Source: Natronospira bacteriovora | GTDB taxonomy: Bacteria > Pseudomonadota > Gammaproteobacteria > Natronospirales > Natronospiraceae | Length of the DNA: 64,000 nucleotides | Reading direction: 5' to 3' | NCBI RefSeq assembly: GCF_030848495.1 | Contig: NZ_JAVDDT010000006.1 | Span: 62,001-126,000, forward strand | Shown: positions 1 to 8,700 of the stretch, piece after piece | Numbering within the stretch: the stretch's first letter is position 1 | Layout of the letters: each line of letters begins with the position of its first letter | Translations under genes and position numbers: made by a program | The notes under the pieces: generated by a model | What the model was told of the DNA's origin: nothing | Databases searched by the model: none | What the model saw: the letters and a program-made list of their open reading frames with translations, nothing else

Positions 1-5
1 TTTTC

Positions 6-26
6 CTCACGCCTTACGCCTTACTC
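6..26. repeat. short CTCACGCCTTACGCC-type repeat
   Basis: The window opens with copies of the decamer-like word ACGCCTTACGCC. The same word occurs in both orientations in the intergenic space after ubiA (about 37991-38117). It lies upstream of ftsY, between that gene and whatever precedes the window. It is short and its function is unknown; it may be one arm of a palindrome that is cut by the window edge. Confidence 0.45.
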
Positions 27-139
27 GGCCCATCACAGCGGTTGCCGGAGGGTGGGCGGGCGTCACGCCTTGCTTCTGCCTTTTTGATACGATGATGCTT
101 TGCCTTTCCAGCCATCGAAATGAGATTGTCCCCGCCCCC

Positions 140-1078
140 ATGAGCGAGAAAAAAGGTTTCTTCCAGCGCCTGCGCGAACGCCTGAACAAGGGCGACTCCA
201 TTCTTACCCGCGATATCACCGAACTGCTGCCCTCCAGTGGCAAGCCGGATGAAGGCACTCTGGAAGAACTGGAAACGCGGCTGCTGATGGCGGATGTGGG
301 TGTGGATGCCACCCGGAAGATCATGGATGGTCTGTACGAGCGGCTTGACCGCAAGGCCCTGGCGGATGGCGCCCAGCTTATGGCCGGCCTGGAAGCCGAG
401 ATCGAATCGCTGCTGGGGCCGGTGGAGGTGCCGCTGGTGCCGGAGCATTCGGGCGAGGGGCCTTTCGTGATTCTGGTGGTGGGCGTGAACGGCGCCGGCA
501 AGACCACGACCATCGGCAAGCTGGCACGACGCTTTCGGGACGAGGGCCGCTCGGTGATGCTGGCGGCCGGGGACACCTTTCGGGCGGCGGCGGTGGAACA
601 GCTGCAGGCTTGGGGTGAACGCAATGAGGTGCCGGTGATTGCCCATGCCACGGGGGCGGATTCGGCGGCGGTGGCCCATGATGCGGTGCAGTCCGCCCTG
701 GCCCGGGGCACGGATGTGCTCATGATCGATACCGCCGGCCGCCTGCACACCCAGGCCGGGCTGATGGATGAGCTGCGCAAGGTGAAGCGGGTGATCCAGA
801 AGGCCATGCCGTCGGCGCCCCATGAAACCCTGCTGGTGCTGGACGGCAGCACCGGCCAGAACGCCATTGCCCAGGCGCGGGAGTTTAATTCAGCGGTGGA
901 CCTCAGCGGCCTGGTGGTAACCAAGCTGGACGGCTCGGCCCGTGGCGGGGTGATCCTGGCCGTGGCCCGGGAGCTGGGCGTGCCGGTGCGATTCATCGGG
1001 ATAGGTGAAGGTGCCGAGGACCTGGATGTGTTCCGGGCGAAGGATTTTACTCGGGCACTGGTGGAAAAATCCGGGTGA
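140..1078 (+). CDS. ftsY: signal recognition particle receptor FtsY
   Basis: FtsY is the SRP receptor GTPase. It binds Ffh-ribosome complexes and delivers nascent membrane proteins to SecYEG at the inner membrane. The 312-residue product has the NG-domain signatures in order: P-loop GVNGAGKTT at about residues 115-123, DTAGR at about 197-201 and TKLDG at about 261-265. The acidic A domain is almost absent, as in short FtsY forms. I chose the ATG at 140 because MSEKKGFFQRL is the usual FtsY beginning; an in-frame ATG at 92 would add 16 unlike residues. It precedes ftsE-ftsX-rpoH as in many gammaproteobacteria, but a 280-bp palindromic element now separates it from ftsE, starting directly at its stop codon. 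The identification is firm; only the start is open. Confidence 0.96.
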   Translation: MSEKKGFFQRLRERLNKGDSILTRDITELLPSSGKPDEGTLEELETRLLMADVGVDATRKIMDGLYERLDRKALADGAQLMAGLEAEIESLLGPVEVPLVPEHSGEGPFVILVVGVNGAGKTTTIGKLARRFRDEGRSVMLAAGDTFRAAAVEQLQAWGERNEVPVIAHATGADSAAVAHDAVQSALARGTDVLMIDTAGRLHTQAGLMDELRKVKRVIQKAMPSAPHETLLVLDGSTGQNAIAQAREFNSAVDLSGLVVTKLDGSARGGVILAVARELGVPVRFIGIGEGAEDLDVFRAKDFTRALVEKSG

Positions 1079-1357
1079 AAACATTTGGCCGCGAAATGCA
1101 CGCGAGATGGACGCTAGATTTGGGCCGTGCCGGGTGAGGTGCCGTGCTGCTTCGGAGGGGCCGTGCTTTGGGATGGCGCGCCATCTCTACCAGCACCGTA
1201 GGCGCGGATTTATCCGCGATTGCAACCCATGAATTGTGATCGCGGATAATGGAACCTCCGAAGCAGCACGGCGGCGCACCAGGCACGACCCCACATTCGC
1301 GTCCATTTAGCGTGCATTTCGCGGCTAAAAAGGTTTTAAGGTTTTATCTCGTGGTCC
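1079..1357. repeat. nested palindromic intergenic element 1 (ftsY-ftsE)
   Basis: This element fills the ftsY-ftsE gap. The left arm (about 1084-1165) reads AAACATTTGGCCGCG, then 11-nt units ending ATGGACGCTAGAT, then GGGCCGTGC and CTTCGGAGGGGCCGTGC. The right arm (about 1253-1330) is its imperfect reverse complement. The centre carries a degenerate REP-like core, GTAGGCGCGGATTTATCCGCG, with an inverted partner GATCGCGGATAA near 1238. A tail of the outer module (GGTTTTATCTCGTGGTCC) follows the right arm. No gene is supported here. The element begins at the base after the ftsY stop codon and ends 26 bp before ftsE. Confidence 0.85.
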
Positions 1358-1383
1358 AGTCTCCCATTCAGCGGGGTTGAGCG

Positions 1384-2097
1384 ATGATCCGTTTTGATCG
1401 TGTCAGCAAGAGTTATCCCGGCGGCAATCAGGCGCTGAGCGATGTGAGCTTTGAGCTGGGGGGCGGTGAGTTTGCCTATCTGACCGGGCATTCCGGCGCG
1501 GGCAAGAGCACACTGCTGAAGCTGATTGCCATGCTCGAGCGCCCCACCCGCGGGCAGGTGCTGTTCGACGGGCGCAATCTGGCCAAGGTGGGCAAGTGGG
1601 GCATTCCCTATCATCGCCGCAAGGTGGGGCTGATCTTCCAGGACCACAAGCTGCTGCAGGATCGCACGGTCTTTGACAATGTGGCGCTGCCGCTGGTGAT
1701 CACCGGCATGGGGCATCGGGAGATGCGCCGGCGGGTGCAGGCGGCGCTGGATCAGGTGGATCTGCTGCACAAGGAGCACGCTCTGCCCATCACCCTCTCC
1801 GGGGGTGAACAGCAGCGGGTGGGCATTGCCCGCGCCGTGGTGGGTCGGCCGCCCATGCTGGTGGCGGATGAGCCCACCGGTAATCTGGACCCGGCGCTGT
1901 CGCGGGAGATCATGCGCCTGTTCGAGCGTTTTCAGCAGGTGGGGGTGACGGTGATGGTGGCCAGCCATGATCATGAGCTGATCCGGGCCTCCGGGCGGCG
2001 GGTGCTGACCCTTCAGGGCGGACAGATGGTGGAGGCACGGCTGGATGCTCCCCATTCGTCGGCGGATCATCACCCCGATCAGGGAGGGGCGTACTGA
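1384..2097 (+). CDS. ftsE: cell division ATP-binding protein FtsE
   Basis: FtsE is the ATPase of the FtsEX complex, which sits at the divisome and activates septal peptidoglycan hydrolases through FtsX. The 237-residue product has Walker A GHSGAGKST (residues 35-43), Q-loop region IFQDHKLL, signature LSGGEQQR, Walker B MLVADEP and a switch histidine in ASHDHE. The length is slightly above the usual 220-230 because of a polar C-terminal tail. Its TGA overlaps the ftsX ATG by one base, so the two are translationally coupled. The 5' flank is the tail of repeat element 1, so any local promoter would have to lie in or just after that element. Confidence 0.97.
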   Translation: MIRFDRVSKSYPGGNQALSDVSFELGGGEFAYLTGHSGAGKSTLLKLIAMLERPTRGQVLFDGRNLAKVGKWGIPYHRRKVGLIFQDHKLLQDRTVFDNVALPLVITGMGHREMRRRVQAALDQVDLLHKEHALPITLSGGEQQRVGIARAVVGRPPMLVADEPTGNLDPALSREIMRLFERFQQVGVTVMVASHDHELIRASGRRVLTLQGGQMVEARLDAPHSSADHHPDQGGAY

Positions 2098-3125
2098 TGG
2101 CTTCCCGTCGACCCCGCCCTGCCCGTCCCCGTCATTCCACCCACCGGGAAGCGGCCGCCCCCCGTGAGCGGCACGGCGCCCAGCGTTCCCGCGGTGGTGT
2201 CATCGGCTTTCTGCGGGCCTGGCTGATCCGCCATGCCCAGACCCTGTTCTTTACCCTGGGACGGCTCTGCCGCCGGCCCGGCTCCAGCCTGATGACCGCC
2301 TCTGTCATTGGTGTGGCCCTGGCCCTGCCGGCGGCCATGTACGTGCTGGTGCAGAACACCAGCGGCCTGGCCGGCAGCTGGGAAGGGGTGTCGCGGATTT
2401 CCGTGTTCATGGAGCCGGGCAGCGCGGAAGACGCCGCCCGACGGCTGGGCCGGGAACTGGAAACCCGGGAGACCGTGCAGCGAGTGGATTACATCAGTGC
2501 CGAAGAGGCCATGCGCGAGTTTCAGGACCGCTCGGGTTTCGGAGATGCTCTGGCGGTGCTGGACGATAACCCCTTGCCACCCGTACTGGTGGTTCACCCC
2601 ACGGAGGCAGCGGGTGGGGCCGATTCCCTGCGCGTTCTGGTGAATGAGTTCGAGAACCTGGAGGGTGTCGATCTGGTGCAGGTGGATACCGAGTGGATCG
2701 AGCGTTTCCACGCCATGCTGGAGATAGCCGAACGCGGCATTGCCGTGGTGGCCGCCCTGCTCGCCTTTGCGGTGCTGATCGTGGTGGGCAATACCATTCG
2801 ACTGGAGATTCAGAACCGGCGCGAGGAGATCGAGGTGACCAAGCTGGTGGGGGCAACCGATGCCTTCATTCGCCGCCCCTTCCTCTATACCGGCCTGTGG
2901 TACGGCATTGGCGGCGGGCTGGTGGCGCTGTTGCTGGTGGGCGGGGCGGTGATCGTGCTGCACGATCCGGTGCGTTCACTGGCCGGGCTGTATGGCAGCG
3001 GCTTTCGGCTCTCGGGCCTGGGCTTTGTGGAAAGCCTGCAGGTGATCGGCGCCGGTGCCCTGCTCGGCTGGGCCGGCAGCTGGCTGGCGGTGGCCAGGCA
3101 TTTGAGTGCCATTGAGCCGGCTTGA
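2097..3125 (+). CDS. ftsX: cell division membrane protein FtsX
   Basis: FtsX is the membrane partner of FtsE in the divisome. The 342-residue product has a basic, proline-rich cytoplasmic N-terminus of about 55 residues. A first membrane helix follows (SVIGVALALPAAMYVLV), then a periplasmic domain of about 130 residues, then three C-terminal helices, the first being IAVVAALLAFAVLIVVGN. This is the FtsX/permease topology. It overlaps ftsE by one base (TGATG). The stop codon is immediately followed by repeat element 2, which shares the words GAAACATTTAGCCGCG with other copies of the family. Downstream rpoH is convergent. Confidence 0.95.
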   Translation: MASRRPRPARPRHSTHREAAAPRERHGAQRSRGGVIGFLRAWLIRHAQTLFFTLGRLCRRPGSSLMTASVIGVALALPAAMYVLVQNTSGLAGSWEGVSRISVFMEPGSAEDAARRLGRELETRETVQRVDYISAEEAMREFQDRSGFGDALAVLDDNPLPPVLVVHPTEAAGGADSLRVLVNEFENLEGVDLVQVDTEWIERFHAMLEIAERGIAVVAALLAFAVLIVVGNTIRLEIQNRREEIEVTKLVGATDAFIRRPFLYTGLWYGIGGGLVALLLVGGAVIVLHDPVRSLAGLYGSGFRLSGLGFVESLQVIGAGALLGWAGSWLAVARHLSAIEPA

Positions 3126-3350
3126 AACATTTAGCCGCGAGATGGACGCTAAATGGACACGAGATAAAGGCGAAAACCTTTAAAAAATTTGGCCGCGAGA
3201 TGGACGCTAAATGGACGCTAGATTTGGGTCGTGCTGGACGGGCCGCCGTGCTGCTTCGGAGGGGTCGTGGGTGCGGCATTCCTGCCGCGATGGCAATTCA
3301 GCGGTTGGCACGCTGTTCTCTATGGCCTCGCTGTAGGCGCGGATGAGGGA
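3124..3350. repeat. nested palindromic element 2, half copy (ftsX-rpoH)
   Basis: This copy lies between the convergent ends of ftsX and rpoH. It contains two successive left arms, at about 3124-3170 and 3188-3270, each starting with the AACATTTAGCCGCG / ATTTGGCCGCGAG type words. The block GGGTCGTGC..CTTCGGAGGGGTCGTG follows, then a truncated REP-like core CTGTAGGCGCGGATGAGG near 3330-3347. There is no matching right arm, so this is a partial copy. It abuts the ftsX stop codon. Confidence 0.8.
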
Positions 3351-3368
3351 GCCTCCACCAGAACGAAG

Positions 3369-3392
3369 AAACCCGGCCATGGGCCGGGTTTC
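3369..3392 (-). terminator. bidirectional intrinsic terminator (rpoH/ftsX)
   Basis: A 9-bp stem, AAACCCGGC..GCCGGGTTT, with a short loop lies 24 bp past the rpoH stop codon. On the minus strand the stem is followed by TTCTTCG, which is moderately T-rich. It can serve rpoH and possibly ftsX from the other side. Confidence 0.7.
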
Positions 3393-3415
3393 GGGGGCGA
3401 TTGAGGGCGCCGCCG

Positions 3416-4297
3416 TCAGGCGGTCATGTAACCCCGCAGTTTCTTGATGGCGCCGTTTTCGATCTGGCGGATGCGTTCGGCGGAGACGCCGTAGGTGTCA
3501 GCCAGTTCCTGCAGGGTGGCCTTGTTGTCGTCGTCCATCCAGCGGGCCTGCAGGATGGCGCGGGAGCGGTCGTCCAGCTGCGACAGGGCCTGGTTGAGGC
3601 GGCGGCTGCCGGATTCGCTCCAGTCGCTGGCCTCGACGGCGTTGGCCGGGTCGCTGTCGTGGTCGGGCAGGTACTGGGCCGGGGCGTAGACGTCCTCGTC
3701 GGACTCGCCCGCGCCGGGATGCGGATCGAAGGCCATGTCCTGGCTGGACAGGCGGCCTTCCATTTCCAGCACCTGCTCACTGCTCACGCCCAGGTCACGG
3801 GCCACGTTGTCCACTTCGTCCTTGCTGAACCAGCCCAGACGATGCTTGGCCTTGCGCAGGTTGAAGAAGAGCTTGCGCTGGGCCTTGGTGGTGGCGACTT
3901 TCACGATGCGCCAGTTGCGAATGACATATTCGTGGATCTCGGCGCGGATCCAGTGCACGGCGAAGGAGATCAGGCGGACGCCCACATTGGGGTCGAAGCG
4001 CTTGACGGCCTTCATCAGACCCACATTGCCTTCCTGGATCAGGTCGGCCAGGGGCAGGCCGTAACCCTGATAGCCCCGGGCCACGTGCACCACGAAGCGC
4101 AGGTTGGAGATGACCAGGCTGCGGGCGGCATCCAGATCGCCGTCATCGTGATAGCGATGCGCGAGATCCTGCTCTTCCTGTTCGGAAAGGACGGGAATGG
4201 CTCCGACGGCGGAAAGATAGCTCTCCAGGCTGCCGCTGGGGCCAGCCAGAGCGACGGCGGTGTTGTCGCGGATTGCCAAAGCCTTGCTGTCGGCCAT
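3416..4297 (-). CDS. rpoH: RNA polymerase sigma-32 factor RpoH
   Basis: RpoH is the heat-shock sigma factor that directs RNA polymerase to chaperone and protease promoters. The 293-residue product has sigma-70 region 2 ([19 protein letters not shown] and the following tryptophan-rich stretch), the RpoH-specific box [12 protein letters not shown] that binds core polymerase, and a C-terminal region 4 helix-turn-helix ([19 protein letters not shown]). The start ATG at 4297 has a GGGAGAGA ribosome site. A perfect CIRCE palindrome lies 35 bp upstream and overlaps a plausible promoter (TTAGCA-18 bp-TAAGAT), so HrcA control of rpoH transcription is likely. It is convergent with ftsX, the usual ftsYEX-rpoH neighbourhood with rpoH inverted. 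Confidence 0.97.
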   Translation of the reverse strand: MADSKALAIRDNTAVALAGPSGSLESYLSAVGAIPVLSEQEEQDLAHRYHDDGDLDAARSLVISNLRFVVHVARGYQGYGLPLADLIQEGNVGLMKAVKRFDPNVGVRLISFAVHWIRAEIHEYVIRNWRIVKVATTKAQRKLFFNLRKAKHRLGWFSKDEVDNVARDLGVSSEQVLEMEGRLSSQDMAFDPHPGAGESDEDVYAPAQYLPDHDSDPANAVEASDWSESGSRRLNQALSQLDDRSRAILQARWMDDDNKATLQELADTYGVSAERIRQIENGAIKKLRGYMTA

Positions 4298-4331
4298 GAT
4301 GTCTCTCTCCCGGTAAGTTCTGCTTCCTATC

Positions 4332-4358
4332 TTAGCACTCTGCGGGTTGGAGTGCTAA
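4332..4358 (-). promoter_or_regulatory. perfect CIRCE operator (HrcA site) upstream of rpoH
   Basis: The sequence TTAGCACTC-N9-GAGTGCTAA matches the CIRCE consensus exactly, with a 9-bp spacer. It ends 35 bp upstream of the rpoH start codon. It contains the stop codon (TAG, 4355-4357) of the preceding minus-strand gene. On the minus strand, TTAGCA and TAAGAT at an 18-bp spacing could form the -35 and -10 of the rpoH promoter, so bound HrcA would block polymerase. CIRCE is the operator of the repressor HrcA, usually found at groESL or dnaK; hrcA itself is not in this window. Confidence 0.92.
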
Positions 4359-5488
4359 CCGTTCCGGGAGTTCCCTCGGAAGCCTGCAAGCCCCTGGCGG
4401 CGTTGACGAAACAGGGCAGCAGCGGCGGTCAGCAGCAACAGGGGCAGCAAGGGGTCGAAACGGGCATCGGGGCCGCCCAGGGAGCACCTGCCGGCGAGGC
4501 TGGGATCATCACCCGGGCAGCGACCGGTATAAAACTCGAATTCCACCCACTCCGAGCTCATGCCCAGGTCATTGGTGAGCTGCACACGGCCAAACATGTT
4601 GGTGTCGCAATCCAGGCGTCGGGGCAACATGTAATTGATGGTGACGAAATCGCCCTCGCCGGCGGGAAAGTCTTGTTCCGCGACGGCATGATCGGTGAAG
4701 TCGGGATCCTCGCTGTAATGCAGTTCGGCGCTGCCGCCACGGTCATCGGGATTGGCCCGGACAAAGATGTAGACGATGGGCGGATCCAGCAGGCTGATCG
4801 CTTGCTCCACCTCGATCACCTGGGGCGGCTGAACATCCACGTCGAACGCCACATCGGTGTAGCGGCTGCCGCCCTCATGCAGGTAGATGGCGGGTTCGGG
4901 CTGGTAATCCGCGACCGGATTGCCGCGGGCAGCCAGGCGTACATTGGTATAGACCTGGTGACGCTGGGCGGGCAGCCGAAAGACCGCGACACCCTGATCG
5001 TCCGCATCCACAAGGAAGGGGCCTTCGCTTTCACCGCCGGCGCTGTCCAGGTACAGGCTGGCGGTGGCGCCGCCGGAGAGGCCGTGCACCGCCCCCTCGA
5101 TCCAGGCGTCGGCCGGACGCAGGTAAATGTCGCCGTGGTGAGTGGCCGTGCCGTCGCTGTCGAGGGGAAGCCAGCTGGAGTGAAATCCCTCGGCGCTCAC
5201 GGTCAGCGGGCCCGCCTCCGGCGTCGCCTCGATGAACAGGGAGAAATGCCCGTGCTCGTCGCTGACGACGGTGGCGCCGCCAGGCTCGCGAATCAGGACC
5301 TCGGCCATGGCCTGGCCCTGCGAATCCAGGATGCGCCCCTGCTGCAGCCCGTGGGCTGTGAATGCCGGGTCAGTGATTGCCGGGGCGGAGACTCGGCTTT
5401 CGCTGATCCCCTGGCCACTGGCCAGGAGTGCAAAGAGCAGGAGAGAAAGCAGGAAGACAGAGAGCGTTTGCTTGCTCGGCTTGTACAT
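4355..5488 (-). CDS. secreted carboxypeptidase-regulatory-like protein with C-terminal sorting tail
   Basis: This is a predicted exported protein of 377 residues and unknown specific function. The start at 5488 is chosen because AAGGAG lies 7 nt upstream and a signal peptide (LSVFLLSLLLFALLASG) follows; a longer in-frame extension to 5602 has no such support. Residues about 50-110 resemble a carboxypeptidase-regulatory/CNA-B-like beta fold (GRILDSQGQAMAEVLIREPGG..VVSDEHGHF). The rest is acidic and beta-rich. The tail is tripartite: CSLGGPDARFDPLLP, a hydrophobic segment, then an RQRR cluster. It resembles GlyGly-CTERM or JDVT-CTERM type surface-sorting signals and is shared with the neighbouring S8 protease. 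The two may be co-exported or act together. The stop codon lies inside the CIRCE site of rpoH. Confidence 0.75.
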   Translation of the reverse strand: MYKPSKQTLSVFLLSLLLFALLASGQGISESRVSAPAITDPAFTAHGLQQGRILDSQGQAMAEVLIREPGGATVVSDEHGHFSLFIEATPEAGPLTVSAEGFHSSWLPLDSDGTATHHGDIYLRPADAWIEGAVHGLSGGATASLYLDSAGGESEGPFLVDADDQGVAVFRLPAQRHQVYTNVRLAARGNPVADYQPEPAIYLHEGGSRYTDVAFDVDVQPPQVIEVEQAISLLDPPIVYIFVRANPDDRGGSAELHYSEDPDFTDHAVAEQDFPAGEGDFVTINYMLPRRLDCDTNMFGRVQLTNDLGMSSEWVEFEFYTGRCPGDDPSLAGRCSLGGPDARFDPLLPLLLLTAAAALFRQRRQGLAGFRGNSRNG

Positions 5489-5676
5489 GGAATGACTCCT
5501 TGGTGCGCCTGATTTTGCGCCGACCGGTGCTGCCCGCTGACCACCAGCCCATCCTATTACGATAAGTTTCGTAATCTTATAGCCCTGCCGGGGGAATTCC
5601 AAGCCCTTCGAAGGAAGCTCTGATTGATTCCCTCGCGCCCGGCACCGGGAAGCTTTTACGAACCATAAAACGAAAA

Positions 5677-5705
5677 TCGCCCCCCCGGTTTCCCGGAGGG
5701 GCGAC
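5677..5705 (-). terminator. intrinsic terminator of the S8 protease gene
   Basis: The stem TCGCCCC..GGGGCGA is followed on the minus strand by ATTTTCGTTTT. It lies about 30 bp past the protease stop codon. The region 5489-5676 between it and the next gene holds no other recognisable feature apart from a short AT-rich stretch near 5565-5580 that may contain a promoter. Confidence 0.75.
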
Positions 5706-5734
5706 GATCGAGCTTGTGCTCGCTACCGCGGAAT

Positions 5735-8700
5735 TCAGACCCGGCGGCGTGCGAGCAGGCCAAGCATGGCCATGAGGGCAATCAAGGGCAACAGCGGGTC
5801 CACCGGCCCACGACCGTCACCCAGGCTGCAGCTTCCGCCGCTGCCACCGCCTGAACTGGCGCACTGGACCACGAAGTTGTCGGGATCCGTGGCCACAGTG
5901 TGCCCGCGGTCATTGGCGACGGAAATCTCGTAGAAGACTTCCTGATCGCACTCCAGACCACTGATCTCGAATTCCAGATCCACGAGGCCGTCCTCGGCGG
6001 ACAGGGTCACCTCCTCAAGGCTGGAATCAAGATCATCGGCACTGCTGCCGTAGTTCAGCGTGATCACCGAGGCACGTTCATTGCTGTCAATGCTGGCGGC
6101 AATGGTGGCGCTGGCGTTCATAGCCGTTACCACGGTGGCACTTTCGATCACCGGCGTCGTGGGCATCAGTGCCAGGTCACCGGCATCAACGGCATCGCCC
6201 ATGCCGGCGAAGCTGAAGCCATCGCCGCCCTGGTCGTCGCTGAAGTCCTCATAGCCGAAGCCGCGCACACGGATTTCGGCATAGGTGGCCTGGTAGTTGG
6301 CGTCCAGCTGGAAGGCGTCCTCGCCCTCGCCGCTGCCATTGATGACCACCGGACCCAGTTCCAGTTCGTCGGCACCACCCTGATAAACCAGGTAGAGGTT
6401 GACCGACTCGCCGTCTTCCAGACCGATTACCGAACCATTGATCTCGGCACTGGCACTCTGCAGAACCACGTCGCACTGCGGGGTGTCACCGACGCAGTCT
6501 GCGCCATCGACCACCTCGGAGACGTAGCCCGGCAGGGTGAAGGACAGGGCGTGGCTGTCCTCGCCTTCCGGCGCGGGGGCCGTCAGGGTAAAGACGCCGT
6601 CGCCGTCACTGAAGGCCATGTACTGACGCTCGGCCGGCCCAATGGCTTCCGGCGTGGCGACCTGCACGTCTGCGAGCTCGTGGCCCAGCTCATTGTGGAT
6701 CCAGCCGGCGTAGGTTTCGCCGACATCCACGGTCAGGCCATCAAGTACCACTTCGCCGTATGTGCCATCACTGGGCACGGCACGGATCTGGAAGGCAGTG
6801 GCTTCACTCACCCCGGCGCTGACCACATGGGAACGGGCCGCGTTGGCCGAGCCATGATCGTCATCCGCCGAGACATCCGCCGGATCCATGCTGGCAATGG
6901 CGGAGCCGTCCTGACCGTCGGCGTCTTCAACCAGCAGGCTGAAGCCGTAACCGGCGGTGGCACCGCGCACACGCACTTCCGTGCTGTCGCCATTGGCGAC
7001 CAGGTAATCATGGCGACTGTCGATGCCAAGATCCACGGACACCGTGAAGCTGACACTGGCGCCGGTTTCATCGTCCACCAGTTCGATGGTGTAGTCACCG
7101 GCGAAGGCACCCTGGGCAGGCACTTCGAACTCGTAGAAGGCGCCGTGGAAATCCACCACATTGGCGGATTCACCCGTGGTGACGTTCAGGGCCGAGGCGC
7201 TGAAGTCACCGGAACCACCACTGGGGTAGAAACGAACACGGTCGCCGGCGGCCAGGTTCATGTCCTCGATGGCATCACCGTTCTCGTCTTCGATGCTCAC
7301 TTCGTCATAGAAGTGATAGGTGGCGGCGACAACGATGGAGATGTCGTCCGGGCTGCCATCCGGATCAAAGGCCACCGCCTTGAGTGTGGTGGTCTCGCTG
7401 ATCTCGATGGATTCGCCACTGGCGATTTCCGTACCACTGGCCTGATCCGGCTCGGAGCCATCGGTGGTGTAATGGATGGTCATGTCCGTGTCGGCCACGG
7501 TGATGGTGACGTCCACCGAATCACCGGCCATCCAGGTACCGCCTTCGGGATCCAGGCTCGGGGCCGGAACGGCTTGATCAATATTGAGCTGGATGAAGGA
7601 ATCATCGGTCAATGTGCCGTGCGGCTGAACGGCATAGGTGCCCCAGAGGCGAACCGTCCACACACCGCTGTCGACCTGGCCGTCGAAGTCATCGATGCTG
7701 CGACTGTCACTGGAGGAACCACCAGAGGAAGGCCAGCCGAAATCGTAATCAAGCACTTCTCCGGGCGGTGCGTCCCAGGCATCGGCGGCACCGCCGGCCA
7801 GGATCCGCTCACCATCGGGGTCGATGATTTCCATGCGGAACTCATCACGCCATGCGCCGGAGGCGGTGCTGTAATTCAGCTCCCAGTCGATACCGGCCAG
7901 TTCCCCGCGGGGGGCGACCAGTTCGATTTCCAGCGCATTGCCCTGCCCGCCTGGAACGCTCACGCCATCCAGGTCGAAGCGGTCGCCGGTGTCGGGACCG
8001 GCCTCTTCACCATCAAAGGTCACGGCAACAGGCAGATGCGCACGGCTGCTGGCGCTGCTGTCTTCTTCGATCAGCACACCACCGAAGTGCCAGTCGCTGC
8101 CGCTACCGCCGGAAACGGTGACGGTGATTTCCTGGCTTTCACCCTCGACCAGGCTGAAGTTGGCGGGCGAAACCTGAATGTCGCCACCACTGAGACCGGC
8201 AATGACCGTCCAGCTGCCGTCGTGGGTGGCCGTGAGGGTGCGGGTCCAGCTGCAGCCTGCCACGTCACAGGCGAGACGTGTCAGGAAGGGGACGTTGAGT
8301 TCGTGCAGTTCCAGGGAACCGCCGTTGGGGTCGGCATCGACAAAGTTGTCGTAGGTCTCGTCCATCAGCAAGCCGGTGCGTGCCGCATTGGCCACGTTCA
8401 CCCGGCCGGAGCCCTGGTCGAAGATGTCCGCCGGGGTGCTGCCGTCTTCCTTCTTGAGCACACCGATGTCGGCGGTGAGCATCAGTGCCGACTGCAGTTC
8501 GGTGGGCGTCCAGTCGGGCTTGAGGGCACGCAGCAGGGCACCGGCACCGGCCGCGTGGGGCGAGGCCATGGACGTACCGCCAATGGCGACGTACTCGTCA
8601 TCGTCACCCACGTAGGCGGCCAGGACATTGTGGCCGGGGGCGACCACATCGGGGCCGGGCAGCATGCCGTAGGGGGCGTTGCCGGGGCCACGGGAGCTGA

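Noticed and set aside
2866-3279. Short frames with RPLRSSTAARPARPKSS-type translations in many intergenic spaces
   Set aside because: The same text recurs wherever the nested palindromes occur. It is the translation of repeat DNA, not a protein family.
3401-5512. 703-codon open frame on the plus strand
   Set aside because: It is antisense to rpoH and the secreted protein, both of which have clear motifs and ribosome sites. Its sequence is of the His/Gln/Gly-rich type produced by reading GC-rich genes backward.
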